Source: Candidatus Bathyarchaeota archaeon
GTDB taxonomy: Archaea > Thermoproteota > Bathyarchaeia > TCS64
DNA: 16,214 bases
Reading direction: 5' to 3'
Assembly (NCBI GenBank): GCA_030613835.1
Contig: JAUWLH010000015.1
Location: 1-16,214 of the forward strand
Shown here: in pieces, positions 1-7,121 of the stretch
Position numbering within the stretch: position 1 is the first letter of the stretch
Layout: every line of letters begins with the position of its first letter
The notes under the pieces: model-generated
Database searches by the model: none
Seen by the model: the letters and a program-made list of their open reading frames with translations, nothing else
What the model was told of the DNA's origin: nothing
Position numbers and translations under genes: made by a program

Positions 1-16
1 TTCAATCTTATCTTTA

Positions 17-32
17 ATGCGCGCGCACATAT
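17..32. repeat. Alternating purine-pyrimidine tract with (GC)4 core
   Basis: Sixteen bases alternate strictly between purine and pyrimidine, with an 8-base GC core at 19-26, inside AT-rich DNA upstream of the diiron gene. The 11-mer AATGCGCGCGC (16-26) recurs exactly at 15267-15277. Alternating tracts of this kind can adopt Z-DNA under supercoiling. A function here is inference. Confidence 0.55.
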
Positions 33-50
33 CCCAAATTATTAATCCTT

Positions 51-68
51 TTTGTAAACAGTTACAAA
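51..68. repeat. Perfect 7-bp inverted repeat, possible operator
   Basis: TTTGTAA and TTACAAA are separated by four bases, giving an 18-bp palindrome about 75 bases upstream of the TATA element of the diiron gene. Its size and symmetry suit a dimeric regulator site, but no matching regulator is visible and AT-rich DNA yields such palindromes by chance. Confidence 0.35.
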
Positions 69-142
69 CTATATACTACAAGAAATCGATAGAAATTATT
101 ATCTTCTATATTTGTGTGTGGTTGTTACTCCCATATTCCCTA

Positions 143-153
143 ATTTTAAATAG
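143..153 (+). promoter_or_regulatory. Probable TATA element of the diiron-protein gene
   Basis: ATTTTAAATAG resembles an archaeal TATA box. Its centre is about 34 bases before the ATG at 182, predicting a very short leader. No Shine-Dalgarno sequence is seen, which agrees with a near-leaderless mRNA. Confidence 0.45.
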
Positions 154-181
154 CGTCGAATGAATCAAACATGGATGGATA

Positions 182-649
182 ATGGATGTTTCTGAGTGGA
201 CAATAGAGAAAGCTCTAACAACGGGAGCAGAAATGGAGTTAGAATCATATACACTATATTCCCAGACAGCTGAAAAAGCAGTTTACCCTGGTGCAAAAGT
301 ATTACTCACTGAACTTGCGGAAGACGAGAAAAGACACAGAGAATATTTCCTACAAGCCCTTGACGACCCTTCAAGTGTACAAATAAAAACAATTCAAGAA
401 GATATTCCTGACTTAAAGATCACAGATAAGCTGGTTAAAGTTCCCCTAGATCCAAAAGCAGATTATCCTCAAATACTCATCTTTAGCGCACAACGAGAAA
501 AAGCAACACATGATTTTTACGCACAAATCGCTCGTAAACTCAAGTCTACAGAAATTGGAAAAATGTTCCATGTTTTTGCAAAAGAAGAGCTGCGCCACAA
601 GTATTTGCTTGAGAAAGAGTATGATGATATAGTGCTCGCTGAGATGTAA
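182..649 (+). CDS. Rubrerythrin-like ferritin-fold diiron protein
   Basis: A 155-residue protein of the ferritin-like/COG1633 type, a four-helix bundle holding a non-haem diiron site. All four ligand helices are visible: E19/E21 in the first, the E49-x-x-H52 motif in the second, E106 in the third, and E136-x-x-H139 in the fourth. The C-terminal rubredoxin domain of classical rubrerythrin is absent, so it would need a separate electron donor. Relatives act in peroxide reduction or iron handling in the cytoplasm; which applies here cannot be decided. The ATG at 182 is chosen because the ATGs at 171 and 175 are out of frame and a TATA element lies about 34 bases upstream. The gene is clearly more AT-rich (many AAA, GAA, CAA and AGA codons) than the block from 1.2 kb onwards, which may mean recent transfer or different selection. 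It appears monocistronic. Confidence 0.88.
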   Translation: MDVSEWTIEKALTTGAEMELESYTLYSQTAEKAVYPGAKVLLTELAEDEKRHREYFLQALDDPSSVQIKTIQEDIPDLKITDKLVKVPLDPKADYPQILIFSAQREKATHDFYAQIARKLKSTEIGKMFHVFAKEELRHKYLLEKEYDDIVLAEM

Positions 650-666
650 AAACATAAAATGAAGTC

Positions 667-677
667 TACACGCGCGC
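667..677. repeat. Intergenic alternating CG tract
   Basis: ACACGCGCGC lies just after the diiron gene and is followed by CATAATA. The tract at 15270-15277 is followed by TATAATA, a similar right flank. It belongs to the set of intergenic CG blocks in this window. Confidence 0.4.
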
Positions 678-693
678 CATAATACAAGTGGTT

Positions 694-718
694 GCCTTAT
701 CCTAGCTGAGGACAAGGC
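694..718 (+). repeat. Imperfect 9-bp hairpin after the diiron gene
   Basis: GCCTTATCC and GGACAAGGC pair at 8 of 9 positions around a 7-base loop. It could be a 3' hairpin of the upstream transcript. No T-run follows, so an intrinsic terminator is not supported. Confidence 0.35.
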
Positions 719-719
719 G

Positions 720-1105
720 GACTATAAACAGCTCAAGGAGTACCATACTCACTTCTAGATGACACAGACTATGAGGGGTGAAATATTGGGCACCATCGAC
801 TGGATGGACCTAGGTTTCGATCTGGACAAATCCAACTCCGAGTTCCTGGATCGCTTTGCTGATGAGATGGTTCCAATCATACCCGTGCTACGGAACCTGA
901 ACATCATCAGGCAATGGACGGGTATATGTGACCAGACCCCCGATGAGAAACCAGCGGTGGGAAAGCTCGATGAAGGGCTCTGTCACGTGTAGGTACAACG
1001 ACTATCACTATGGTTCCCGCAATGGGGAGACTCTTGGCGAGCACCATTATCAACGGTGAAACGAACCCCATGCTCAAACCCTTTGATCAGCTGCGGTTCC
1101 AGTAA
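720..1105 (+). pseudogene. Remnant of a DAO-family FAD-dependent oxidoreductase (C-terminal part)
   Basis: Joining three frames rebuilds the C-terminal third of a DAO/sarcosine oxidase-like dehydrogenase. From 759 the frame reads TQTMRGEILGT, a strand typical of this family, and runs to RQWTGICDQTPDEKPAVG before a stop at 990-992. A second frame then gives GYNDY near 993-1007. A third gives ITMVPAMGRLLAS and continues to a natural TAA at 1103-1105. At least two frameshifts are therefore needed, near 990 and near 1006. In the first frame a TAG at 756-758 separates a possible upstream extension (720-755). The FAD-binding N-terminus (about 250-280 residues) is missing, so this is a 5'-truncated, decaying copy. 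It sits between two intact genes with no mobile-element ends in view. Intact relatives oxidise amines or amino acids using FAD. Confidence 0.8.
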
Positions 1106-1142
1106 CCCATCTTCCTTTTTTCATCATTTTTAGTTAGCCCCG

Positions 1143-1150
1143 TTATATTT
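1143..1150 (+). promoter_or_regulatory. Possible TATA element of the CoA-transferase gene
   Basis: TTATATTT is centred about 42 bases before the ATG at 1189, so the leader would be roughly 15 bases. It lies in the AT-rich gap after the oxidoreductase remnant. Confidence 0.4.
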
Positions 1151-1188
1151 AGGAAAACCCTTTTCCCCTCAATCATGTATTTTCTTTT

Positions 1189-2394
1189 ATGACTCTTTCA
1201 CCAGGTGACCCGCCGTTAAATGGAATTCGTGTATTAGATCTTAGCCGCGTCCTCGCGGGACCATACTGCAGCATGACTCTCAGTGACCTTGGAGCTGAGG
1301 TCATCAAAGTAGAGATACCTGGGAGGGGTGATGATACACGTGCCTTCCCGCCGTTCCTGGAAGGGGAGAGCAGTTACTATCTCTCACTCAACAGGGGCAA
1401 GAAGAGCCTGACCCTGAACCTGAAGGATGAGAGAGGGGTGGAGGTCCTCCATCGTCTCGTAAAGAAATGCGATATCGTCCTTGAGAACTTCAGACCGGGG
1501 GTCACCACGAGGTTGGGCGTGGACTATGATACATTGAAGGAGATCAAGGGGGACCTGATCTACTGCAGTATATCCAGCTTCGGGCAGACAGGGCCCTACG
1601 CGACATGGCCGGGGTACGACTTGATCATCCAGGGGATGAGCGGCCTCATGGGGATAACCGGTGAAAAGGACAGGCCCCCTGTCCGTGTTGGGGTGGCCGT
1701 GACTGACCTGAACGCCGGGATGTACGCCGTGATGGCAATTCTGTCCGCGCTCAGGGTCCGTGATCAACTTGGCATCGGTCAGTATCTGGATATCTCAATG
1801 ATGGACACAGCGGTGTCATGGATGACCTATATGGCCGGGAGCTATTTCGCCAACGGGAAGATACCACCACGGATGGGTGGGGCGCATCCAAGCATCGTTC
1901 CATATCAGACATTCGAGGCTGGTGACGGGAAATTCCTCCTTGTCGCAGGTGGAAACGATAGGTTGTTCAAGATACTATGTGGGGTCATGGGTATGCAGCA
2001 CCTTGTCGAGGACCCGATGTATTGCTCCAACACCGTCAGGGTCGAGAACAGGGAAATTCTGGTCCCGATCATACAGGAAAAACTGTTAACGGAGCCCAGG
2101 GATGCCTGGCTAACCAAGTTGAGGGAATCCGGGTTCCCCTGTGCCCCGGTCAACTTGATGGACGAGGTCTTCAACGATCCCCAGTTGCTCCACAGGAACA
2201 TGCTGGTCACCATGGATCACCCCAAGATAGGTGAGATCACACAGATCGGCGCACCGTTAAAGTTCTCAGAGACCCCACTCAAACTGGAGCTTCCTCCTCC
2301 GATGCTGGGGCAGCACACGGACGAGGTGCTGGTACAGCTATGCGGATATTCCGAGGATGAGGTAGCCGAGCTGAAGAAAAACGCCGTAGTCTAG
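1189..2394 (+). CDS. CaiB/BaiF family (class III) CoA-transferase
   Basis: A 401-residue protein, full length for class III CoA-transferases such as formyl-CoA transferase, CaiB and alpha-methylacyl-CoA racemase. They move CoA between carboxylic acids through an aspartyl-CoA thioester. Seen here: the N-terminal RVLDLSRVLAGPYCSMTLSDLGAEVIKVE block (residues 14-42, nucleotide-like CoA site), LENFRPG at 98-104, the FGQTGPY stretch at 131-137, and the catalytic aspartate as D173 in AVTDLNAGMYA. The C-terminal part keeps the family's intertwined-dimer layout. The substrate acid cannot be told from sequence. The ATG at 1189 is chosen because it begins just before the conserved N-terminus and the upstream ATG at 1175 is out of frame. 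Its nearest upstream neighbour is a dead oxidoreductase; downstream lies the membrane/HerA fusion, which has its own TATA element, so it is probably not in an operon. Confidence 0.92.
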   Translation: MTLSPGDPPLNGIRVLDLSRVLAGPYCSMTLSDLGAEVIKVEIPGRGDDTRAFPPFLEGESSYYLSLNRGKKSLTLNLKDERGVEVLHRLVKKCDIVLENFRPGVTTRLGVDYDTLKEIKGDLIYCSISSFGQTGPYATWPGYDLIIQGMSGLMGITGEKDRPPVRVGVAVTDLNAGMYAVMAILSALRVRDQLGIGQYLDISMMDTAVSWMTYMAGSYFANGKIPPRMGGAHPSIVPYQTFEAGDGKFLLVAGGNDRLFKILCGVMGMQHLVEDPMYCSNTVRVENREILVPIIQEKLLTEPRDAWLTKLRESGFPCAPVNLMDEVFNDPQLLHRNMLVTMDHPKIGEITQIGAPLKFSETPLKLELPPPMLGQHTDEVLVQLCGYSEDEVAELKKNAVV

Positions 2395-2405
2395 TTTTTC
2401 TTGCT
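2395..2405 (+). terminator. T-rich tract after the CoA-transferase stop
   Basis: The stop codon is followed at once by a pyrimidine-rich run beginning TTTTTCTT. Archaeal transcription often stops at oligo-T tracts without a hairpin. Assigned by position and composition only. Confidence 0.35.
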
Positions 2406-2420
2406 TCGCCTCCTTCTTAT

Positions 2421-2429
2421 CTTTTATAT
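2421..2429 (+). promoter_or_regulatory. TATA element of the membrane/HerA fusion gene
   Basis: CTTTTATAT is centred about 28 bases before the ATG at 2454, the spacing expected if transcription begins at the start codon. This supports a leaderless mRNA and the chosen start. Confidence 0.55.
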
Positions 2430-2453
2430 GGTTAAAAGCATCTAAGGCTGTAG

Positions 2454-4385
2454 ATGCCGTTAACCCCCTACCATGTAGGGCCAGCGCTCCTGGTAGCCCT
2501 CCTACTTTACCCGTTGCTGGACATACCCGCCTTCCTAGTGGCTAGTCTAGTTCTTGACTTTGAGCCCCTGCTGGGGATGCTGAACCTGCTGCCGTGGAGC
2601 ATGCATGGAAGGTTCCACAGCCTCACAATTAGCATCCCCGTGGGGTTAACGGTGGCGGTTTTATTCATCCTGTACAGGAGGTACTATAAACCCATCAGGT
2701 TCCCATCTGCCTTCACCCAGGAACCCAGCGTCAAGATGACCGTCATATCATCGGTGGCCGGTGTTTGGGGTCATGTACTGCTTGATGCTTTTGTTTACAG
2801 CGACATAAACCTGCTCTGGCCGGTCCAGTGGAACCCACTTTATCAGGCAGTGGGATACTCGACGGTGATTATTTTCTGTATCATTTCTTTCCTAATCGCG
2901 ATTATTCTTTACATGATCAGGTCCACCATCCACGCATGGAGGATCAGCAAGGAAAAGGACCAGTACGAGGAGATGGGAACATGTATCCCTGAGGAGGAGC
3001 CATTCCTTTACGACCCTGGTCTACCTATCCCAAATGATCCATTCAATGACGCGGCCCCTGTTATTGAACCAGAGCCGGTTGATAACAACCATGAACCTGA
3101 GCCTATACCGTTTGAGTTCTTCACACCACATGAGCTTGAGAAACCGCCAGAGGAGCCAGAGAATCAGATGATCCCGGCCGGCACCAATCCAGAGATATTT
3201 CTCGGGGTGGACGGAACGCCGGTCCAATGGGGCTTGATCGGAAAGAGCGGTATCGACCGCGTCGCGGTTGACCTCAACGAGCCCCACATAGTTTTCCTCT
3301 GCGGAAAGCAGGGCAGCGGCAAGGGCTACAGTATAGGTGTAATAACGGAGATGCTTCTTAGCAAGACCATCCCAGGCATCAGCCAGGTCAAGAAGCCCGC
3401 CACCATTATCGTGTTCCACAAGCCTAGGGAGGACACGAGGTCAGAGTTCTGGAGCATAGTGAAGCCAAACCTCAACAGCGCTGAGACCAAGGTCCTCCGT
3501 GATGAGTACAAGACCTCCCCGAGGCGGGTTATCAACCGCAACAACGTCAGGGTATTCGTCGACCCCTTCGTCTACGAGAACGAGAAGACAAAGTTCAGGG
3601 CCGAGTACAGGGCCGAGGTCTACCCCATCGCAATCAAGCCCCAGAGGCTGACGGCCGAGGACTGGCCCTACGTGCTGAGCATTGGCAGGAAGAGTGGCAG
3701 CATGTACGTCAAGAAGATATTCCAGATCATCAAGAAGACCCAGTACGACGAAGACTTTGGCCTCAACAAGATCAAGCGACACATAGATATCAGCGACCTG
3801 AACCCTAACCAGAAGAGCTTCGCCAACATGCGCCTTGAGACCCTGCAGGATTACCTGGACGGCGGGGATTTCATGAAGAACCTGAAGATAGGCGGAGTCA
3901 ACATATTCGACCTGCGCAAGATAATGATGGAGCCCGATGATATCTTCAGCGTCATGATGCTGGTCATCAGTAGCCTCATCAACGATGACAGGACCGAACG
4001 AGAGCAGTTCGTCTTCGTCATCAACGAGGCCCATGACTATCTGAGAAAGGGCCTCAGCAAGGAGTTCACCGATTACATCAACTATCTCATCAGGAAGAAG
4101 CGGCACGCCGGTACATGGCTTATGCTTGACACCCATTTCCCCGAGGACGTGGATCCCAAGGTCATCAAGGGGAGCGATATCAAGATCTTCCACAAGAGCG
4201 ATGTGATAACCAGCAATCTGTTAAAGCAGGTGGTCAACGGGACGCCCCTACCGCCCCACCTCCTTGAGACAGGGCAGGCAATCATCAGGGCAGACAAGTC
4301 CAACCAGGGACCCGACCGCCTGCTAGTGGTGCAAATAAGGCCCAGACTGACCCACCACGGCGGGGCCACAAAGACCGCTATATAG
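2454..4385 (+). CDS. Fusion of a YdjM/DUF457-like membrane domain with a HerA-type ATPase
   Basis: One uninterrupted 643-residue protein with two parts. Residues 1-165 match the membrane-bound metal-dependent hydrolase family (YdjM/DUF457): H7 in PLTPYHVG, D35, H51 and H55 in HGRFH, H107 and D111 in GHVLLDAF, then LLWP at 120-123. About four membrane helices lie near 10-34, 57-75, 96-115 and 134-155. An acidic, proline-rich linker spans 175-240. Residues 245-640 form a HerA/FtsK-superfamily P-loop ATPase with Walker A GKQGSGKG (284-291) and a Walker B-like FVFVINEAH (519-527). Two features are odd: the residue after the Walker A lysine is G291 rather than Ser/Thr, and the Walker B aspartate is N524. 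HerA relatives are hexameric DNA translocases. A membrane-tethered ATPase is inference. The CoA-transferase gene is upstream and an M28 peptidase gene 36 bases downstream. Confidence 0.82.
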   Translation: MPLTPYHVGPALLVALLLYPLLDIPAFLVASLVLDFEPLLGMLNLLPWSMHGRFHSLTISIPVGLTVAVLFILYRRYYKPIRFPSAFTQEPSVKMTVISSVAGVWGHVLLDAFVYSDINLLWPVQWNPLYQAVGYSTVIIFCIISFLIAIILYMIRSTIHAWRISKEKDQYEEMGTCIPEEEPFLYDPGLPIPNDPFNDAAPVIEPEPVDNNHEPEPIPFEFFTPHELEKPPEEPENQMIPAGTNPEIFLGVDGTPVQWGLIGKSGIDRVAVDLNEPHIVFLCGKQGSGKGYSIGVITEMLLSKTIPGISQVKKPATIIVFHKPREDTRSEFWSIVKPNLNSAETKVLRDEYKTSPRRVINRNNVRVFVDPFVYENEKTKFRAEYRAEVYPIAIKPQRLTAEDWPYVLSIGRKSGSMYVKKIFQIIKKTQYDEDFGLNKIKRHIDISDLNPNQKSFANMRLETLQDYLDGGDFMKNLKIGGVNIFDLRKIMMEPDDIFSVMMLVISSLINDDRTEREQFVFVINEAHDYLRKGLSKEFTDYINYLIRKKRHAGTWLMLDTHFPEDVDPKVIKGSDIKIFHKSDVITSNLLKQVVNGTPLPPHLLETGQAIIRADKSNQGPDRLLVVQIRPRLTHHGGATKTAI

Positions 4386-4421
4386 CAAGCCTTTTCACGT
4401 TTTCAGACAGATACCTGAACC

Positions 4422-5732
4422 ATGGACACTATTTTTGACGGAAGCAAGGCATTCAAACACATCGAGAAGCTGGCGGTTGAGATAGGGGCAAGGACCGCTG
4501 GGAGCCCCGAGGATCAAGCCGCAGCCGATTATATCAAGGGATACTTTGATGGACTTGGACTTGACACGACGGTCCAAGAGTTCGAGATCGAGACTGGGTA
4601 CGTGAAGAACACCTCTCTGGAGGTGCTAAAGCCTTATGGCGAGTTCATATCCTGTGAGGGTATGTCCATGCTTGGTCAGACAGGCCCGGAGGGAATCAAG
4701 GGCGAGCTGATCCGTATCGAGACCACTGACGAGGAGTACCTGACACGCGAGATCACCGGAAAGATCGTTGTCACCAACGGCATCAAGAGGAAGAACCTAT
4801 CAATAATATCCAAGCTCAAGCCCCTGGGCTTCATCTTCATCGAGAACTATCCCAGGATGCAGCGCAAGCACTTTTGGGGCAACTACTCTGAGAACATGTC
4901 ACACGGCAACTTCCCCGGCGTCAGGGTCAGCTTTGAGGACGGCTTCAAACTGCTCAAGAGCGGGGCTACCCACGCGAGGATTGTGGTGGAGGCCGAGCTC
5001 TCCAAGCTGAAGACAAAGAACATAATCGCGGAGCTTAGGGGAACATCCCACCCTGACGAGATAATTCTGGTGGGTGGACACTACGACACCGTCCCAGGAG
5101 TAAAGGGCGCAAGCGACAACGCTGGCGGTACGTCGATCACCATGGAGCTGGCCAGGGTGTTCAAAGAGAAGGGCAGCAAGCGCACTGTAAGGTTCATAGC
5201 GTGGGGAAGTGAGGAGATGGGCCTTGACGGCAGCAACTTCTATGCCAAGAAACTGAAGGCAGAAGACAAGGAGGCCAAAGAGAAGGACAAGAAGGCCAAG
5301 ACCGAGTTGGACAGGACCAGGCTCATGGTGAACCTGGACGTCCACGGTGCCTTGATCGGCACAAACGTCGCGGCGGTGCTGGGCCCCAGCATGCTCACCG
5401 ACTCGTTGAAGTTGCTCAGTAAGGAGACGGGCGTGGTGTTCGAGGTCAAGGAGTCCGTGTACAGCAGCGACGGGACGCCATTGTCAGCAGTTGGGGTGCC
5501 CAGCACCAGCTTCAGCAGGCGAAGCGGCATCGACATCATGATGCACAGCCCCGAGGACATCATAGATTACCTGAGCCCAGAGGCCCTTGAGGATCAGGGC
5601 AAGTTCGTTGAGAAGTGGATGACAAGGTACGTCACGGGCGCGGCGGCGTTCCCGTTCAAGAGGGAGATCCCGGAGAAACTCTTGAAGCAGATCAAGGAGT
5701 ACTACGAGAAATGGGGCAAGGAGCTGCCCTAA
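4422..5732 (+). CDS. M28-family zinc metallopeptidase (aminopeptidase-like)
   Basis: A 436-residue M28 peptidase with the full cocatalytic two-zinc set: H220 in GGHYDT, D232 in ASDNAGG, E264/E265 in WGSEEMG, D306 in NLDVHG and H375 in MMHSPED. Residues about 75-190 form the inserted protease-associated-type domain usual in this family. No signal peptide or membrane helix precedes MDTIFDGSKAF, so unlike many secreted M28 enzymes it is predicted to be cytoplasmic. A strongly charged, lysine-rich stretch (residues 278-297) interrupts the catalytic domain between the EE and D306 ligands. It would release N-terminal residues from peptides; specificity is unknown. It begins 36 bases after the HerA fusion gene and may be co-transcribed, although GCTATATAGC at 4377-4386 could act as its own TATA element. 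Its stop overlaps the stop of the convergent MFS gene. Confidence 0.92.
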   Translation: MDTIFDGSKAFKHIEKLAVEIGARTAGSPEDQAAADYIKGYFDGLGLDTTVQEFEIETGYVKNTSLEVLKPYGEFISCEGMSMLGQTGPEGIKGELIRIETTDEEYLTREITGKIVVTNGIKRKNLSIISKLKPLGFIFIENYPRMQRKHFWGNYSENMSHGNFPGVRVSFEDGFKLLKSGATHARIVVEAELSKLKTKNIIAELRGTSHPDEIILVGGHYDTVPGVKGASDNAGGTSITMELARVFKEKGSKRTVRFIAWGSEEMGLDGSNFYAKKLKAEDKEAKEKDKKAKTELDRTRLMVNLDVHGALIGTNVAAVLGPSMLTDSLKLLSKETGVVFEVKESVYSSDGTPLSAVGVPSTSFSRRSGIDIMMHSPEDIIDYLSPEALEDQGKFVEKWMTRYVTGAAAFPFKREIPEKLLKQIKEYYEKWGKELP

Positions 5733-6961
5733 AGTTCCTTGAGTCTGGGGACCATTACATACAACAGTGTGACTATTAACATCATTATAACCCCGAATAT
5801 ACTCTGAGCGAATCGTGCACCGTATGCTTCCGCCAGTGTACCCAGCGTCATGCTTCCGATTACTCCGAAACCGATACTGAGTTGCCATATACCCATGGCT
5901 CGCCCCCTCTGGTCTTCCTCCACATTCAACTGGAAAAGTATCTGGGACATAGCGTCGTGACCTGCAGCTGACACTCCAACTATTCCCATAAAAAACAGGG
6001 ACATGATGTAGACAAGTGAGTTTGCGTACAGGATCAGTCCGCCACCGAACATGAAAAACATGCCTAGGATGAGCTTGCCCTTGTGCTTAAAGTCGCCAAG
6101 AGAGGCTAGCGCTAATCCTGCTAAGAGTCCACCACCTGACCTGAAGGCGTTAATCATCCCCATGCCCACTGCCCCGACCTTGAGCACATCTCGCGCAAAT
6201 ACTGGAACAAGGACAGCGAACGAGAACCCGAACATCTCACAGGTGCCTGCCATCACCATTAAAGCGAAGACAATCTTGTTCTGACGGACAATCTGGACCC
6301 CTTCCACTATATTCCTCCATATCGAATGCTGCTGTGCGACTCTCTTGGTCTCCACTCCCCTGATGAATCCGATAAACCCAATAGCCCCCATGAACACCGC
6401 GGAGAGCACGAAGAAGGGCCACTCCTTCCCGAACAGTTCGATTATCAGACCAGCTACTGCTCCACCGAATATGCCGATTCCCCTCATGCCAACTGCGTTG
6501 AGGGATATACCGCTCATCGCGTTTCCCCTCCCAACGATATCTACAATGAAAGACTGGCGCGCAGGTCCCTCGAATGTACGGATGATCCCCCTTATGAAGA
6601 TTAAGGCCAACGCGTGCCACAACTGAATTGTGCTCGACATGATCAGGAAGCCAAAGAGGAAACCACAGATCGCATATAGACTGTAACATGTCACCAACAG
6701 ACTCCTCCTGTCAGTCTTGTCTGCCATAGCTCCCCCAACCATTCCGAACAGGAGGTTAGGTGAGGAACGAACCGCAAAGAACAGGCCCAGCGACAGAGGG
6801 GAATTTGTAAGGTCAAGCACCAGCCACCCCGAGGCCACGTCCATCAACATATCGCCGAGGGATGATAGGACTGTGGTCATGAACAGCAGGGAAAAGTTTA
6901 GATCCCTAAAAGGACTGAACATCTGCCTAACGGGGCTCGTCCGGTTCACTTTATCATTCAT
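5729..6961 (-). CDS. MFS transporter, 12-helix exporter-like (MFS_3 type)
   Basis: A 410-residue major facilitator with about 12 predicted membrane helices. The cytoplasmic loop after helix 2 carries motif A as GGAMADKTDRRSL (residues 76-88), and EGPARQSFIVD (131-141) is typical of the MFS_3/EntS-like branch, which exports small molecules by proton antiport. The charged residues in the first half and the loop around 200-220 (ETKRVAQQHS) fit a two-bundle layout. Substrate is unknown. The ATG at 6961 is chosen because it precedes the first helix by about 20 residues and a TATA element lies upstream at 7001-7010. It diverges from a winged-helix regulator gene with operator-like repeats in the shared gap, so control by that regulator is a reasonable inference. 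Its stop codon overlaps that of the M28 gene (5729-5732), leaving no space for a terminator. Confidence 0.9.
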   Translation of the reverse strand: MNDKVNRTSPVRQMFSPFRDLNFSLLFMTTVLSSLGDMLMDVASGWLVLDLTNSPLSLGLFFAVRSSPNLLFGMVGGAMADKTDRRSLLVTCYSLYAICGFLFGFLIMSSTIQLWHALALIFIRGIIRTFEGPARQSFIVDIVGRGNAMSGISLNAVGMRGIGIFGGAVAGLIIELFGKEWPFFVLSAVFMGAIGFIGFIRGVETKRVAQQHSIWRNIVEGVQIVRQNKIVFALMVMAGTCEMFGFSFAVLVPVFARDVLKVGAVGMGMINAFRSGGGLLAGLALASLGDFKHKGKLILGMFFMFGGGLILYANSLVYIMSLFFMGIVGVSAAGHDAMSQILFQLNVEEDQRGRAMGIWQLSIGFGVIGSMTLGTLAEAYGARFAQSIFGVIMMLIVTLLYVMVPRLKEL

Positions 6962-7000
6962 CGGAATACCACGGGAATTGTAACCCTTTATCGTGTCCGG

Positions 7001-7010
7001 GCATAAATAT
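7001..7010 (-). promoter_or_regulatory. TATA element of the MFS gene
   Basis: On the minus strand this reads ATATTTATGC, centred about 45 bases before the MFS start at 6961. The predicted leader is about 20 bases. Confidence 0.45.
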
Positions 7011-7041
7011 TACACCATTTACCAATAAATCCTGTAATCGT

Positions 7042-7109
7042 GTTCAAATATACCACTGTTCCATATCACAATCACCATGCCTGAGGTATGGAAAATTGTT
7101 CAATATCAC
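7042..7109. repeat. Three direct copies of a GTTC-ATATCAC-like element
   Basis: GTTCCATATCAC (7058-7069) and GTTCAATATCAC (7098-7109) match at 11 of 12 positions, and a looser copy, GTTCAAATATACCAC, starts at 7042. They lie between two divergent promoters and read like binding sites for one regulator, probably the adjacent winged-helix protein (inference). Confidence 0.5.
7075..7091. repeat. Imperfect palindrome in the divergent promoter gap
   Basis: CCATGCC and GGTATGG pair at 6 of 7 positions around TGA. It lies between the direct repeats of the MFS/regulator gap and may be a further protein site. Confidence 0.3.
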
Positions 7110-7120
7110 GCTTGAACAAT
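7095..7120. promoter_or_regulatory. Perfect 9-bp inverted repeat directly before the regulator's TATA box
   Basis: ATTGTTCAA and TTGAACAAT are exact complements separated by 8 bases. The right arm ends where the TATA stretch begins, over the position of the BRE. A dimeric regulator bound here could block or recruit TBP/TFB. The left arm overlaps one of the GTTC direct repeats. Autoregulation by the downstream winged-helix gene is the simplest reading. Confidence 0.6.
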
Positions 7121-7121
7121 C

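Noticed and set aside
3441..4193. Long 250-codon minus-strand frame opposite the HerA-type ATPase
   Set aside because: It mirrors the codon bias of the true gene on the plus strand (many GAC, AAG and CTC codons) and shows no domain pattern of its own.
6051..6983. Several plus-strand frames opposite the MFS gene
   Set aside because: They overlap a well-supported 12-helix transporter on the minus strand and show only proline/serine-rich antisense composition.
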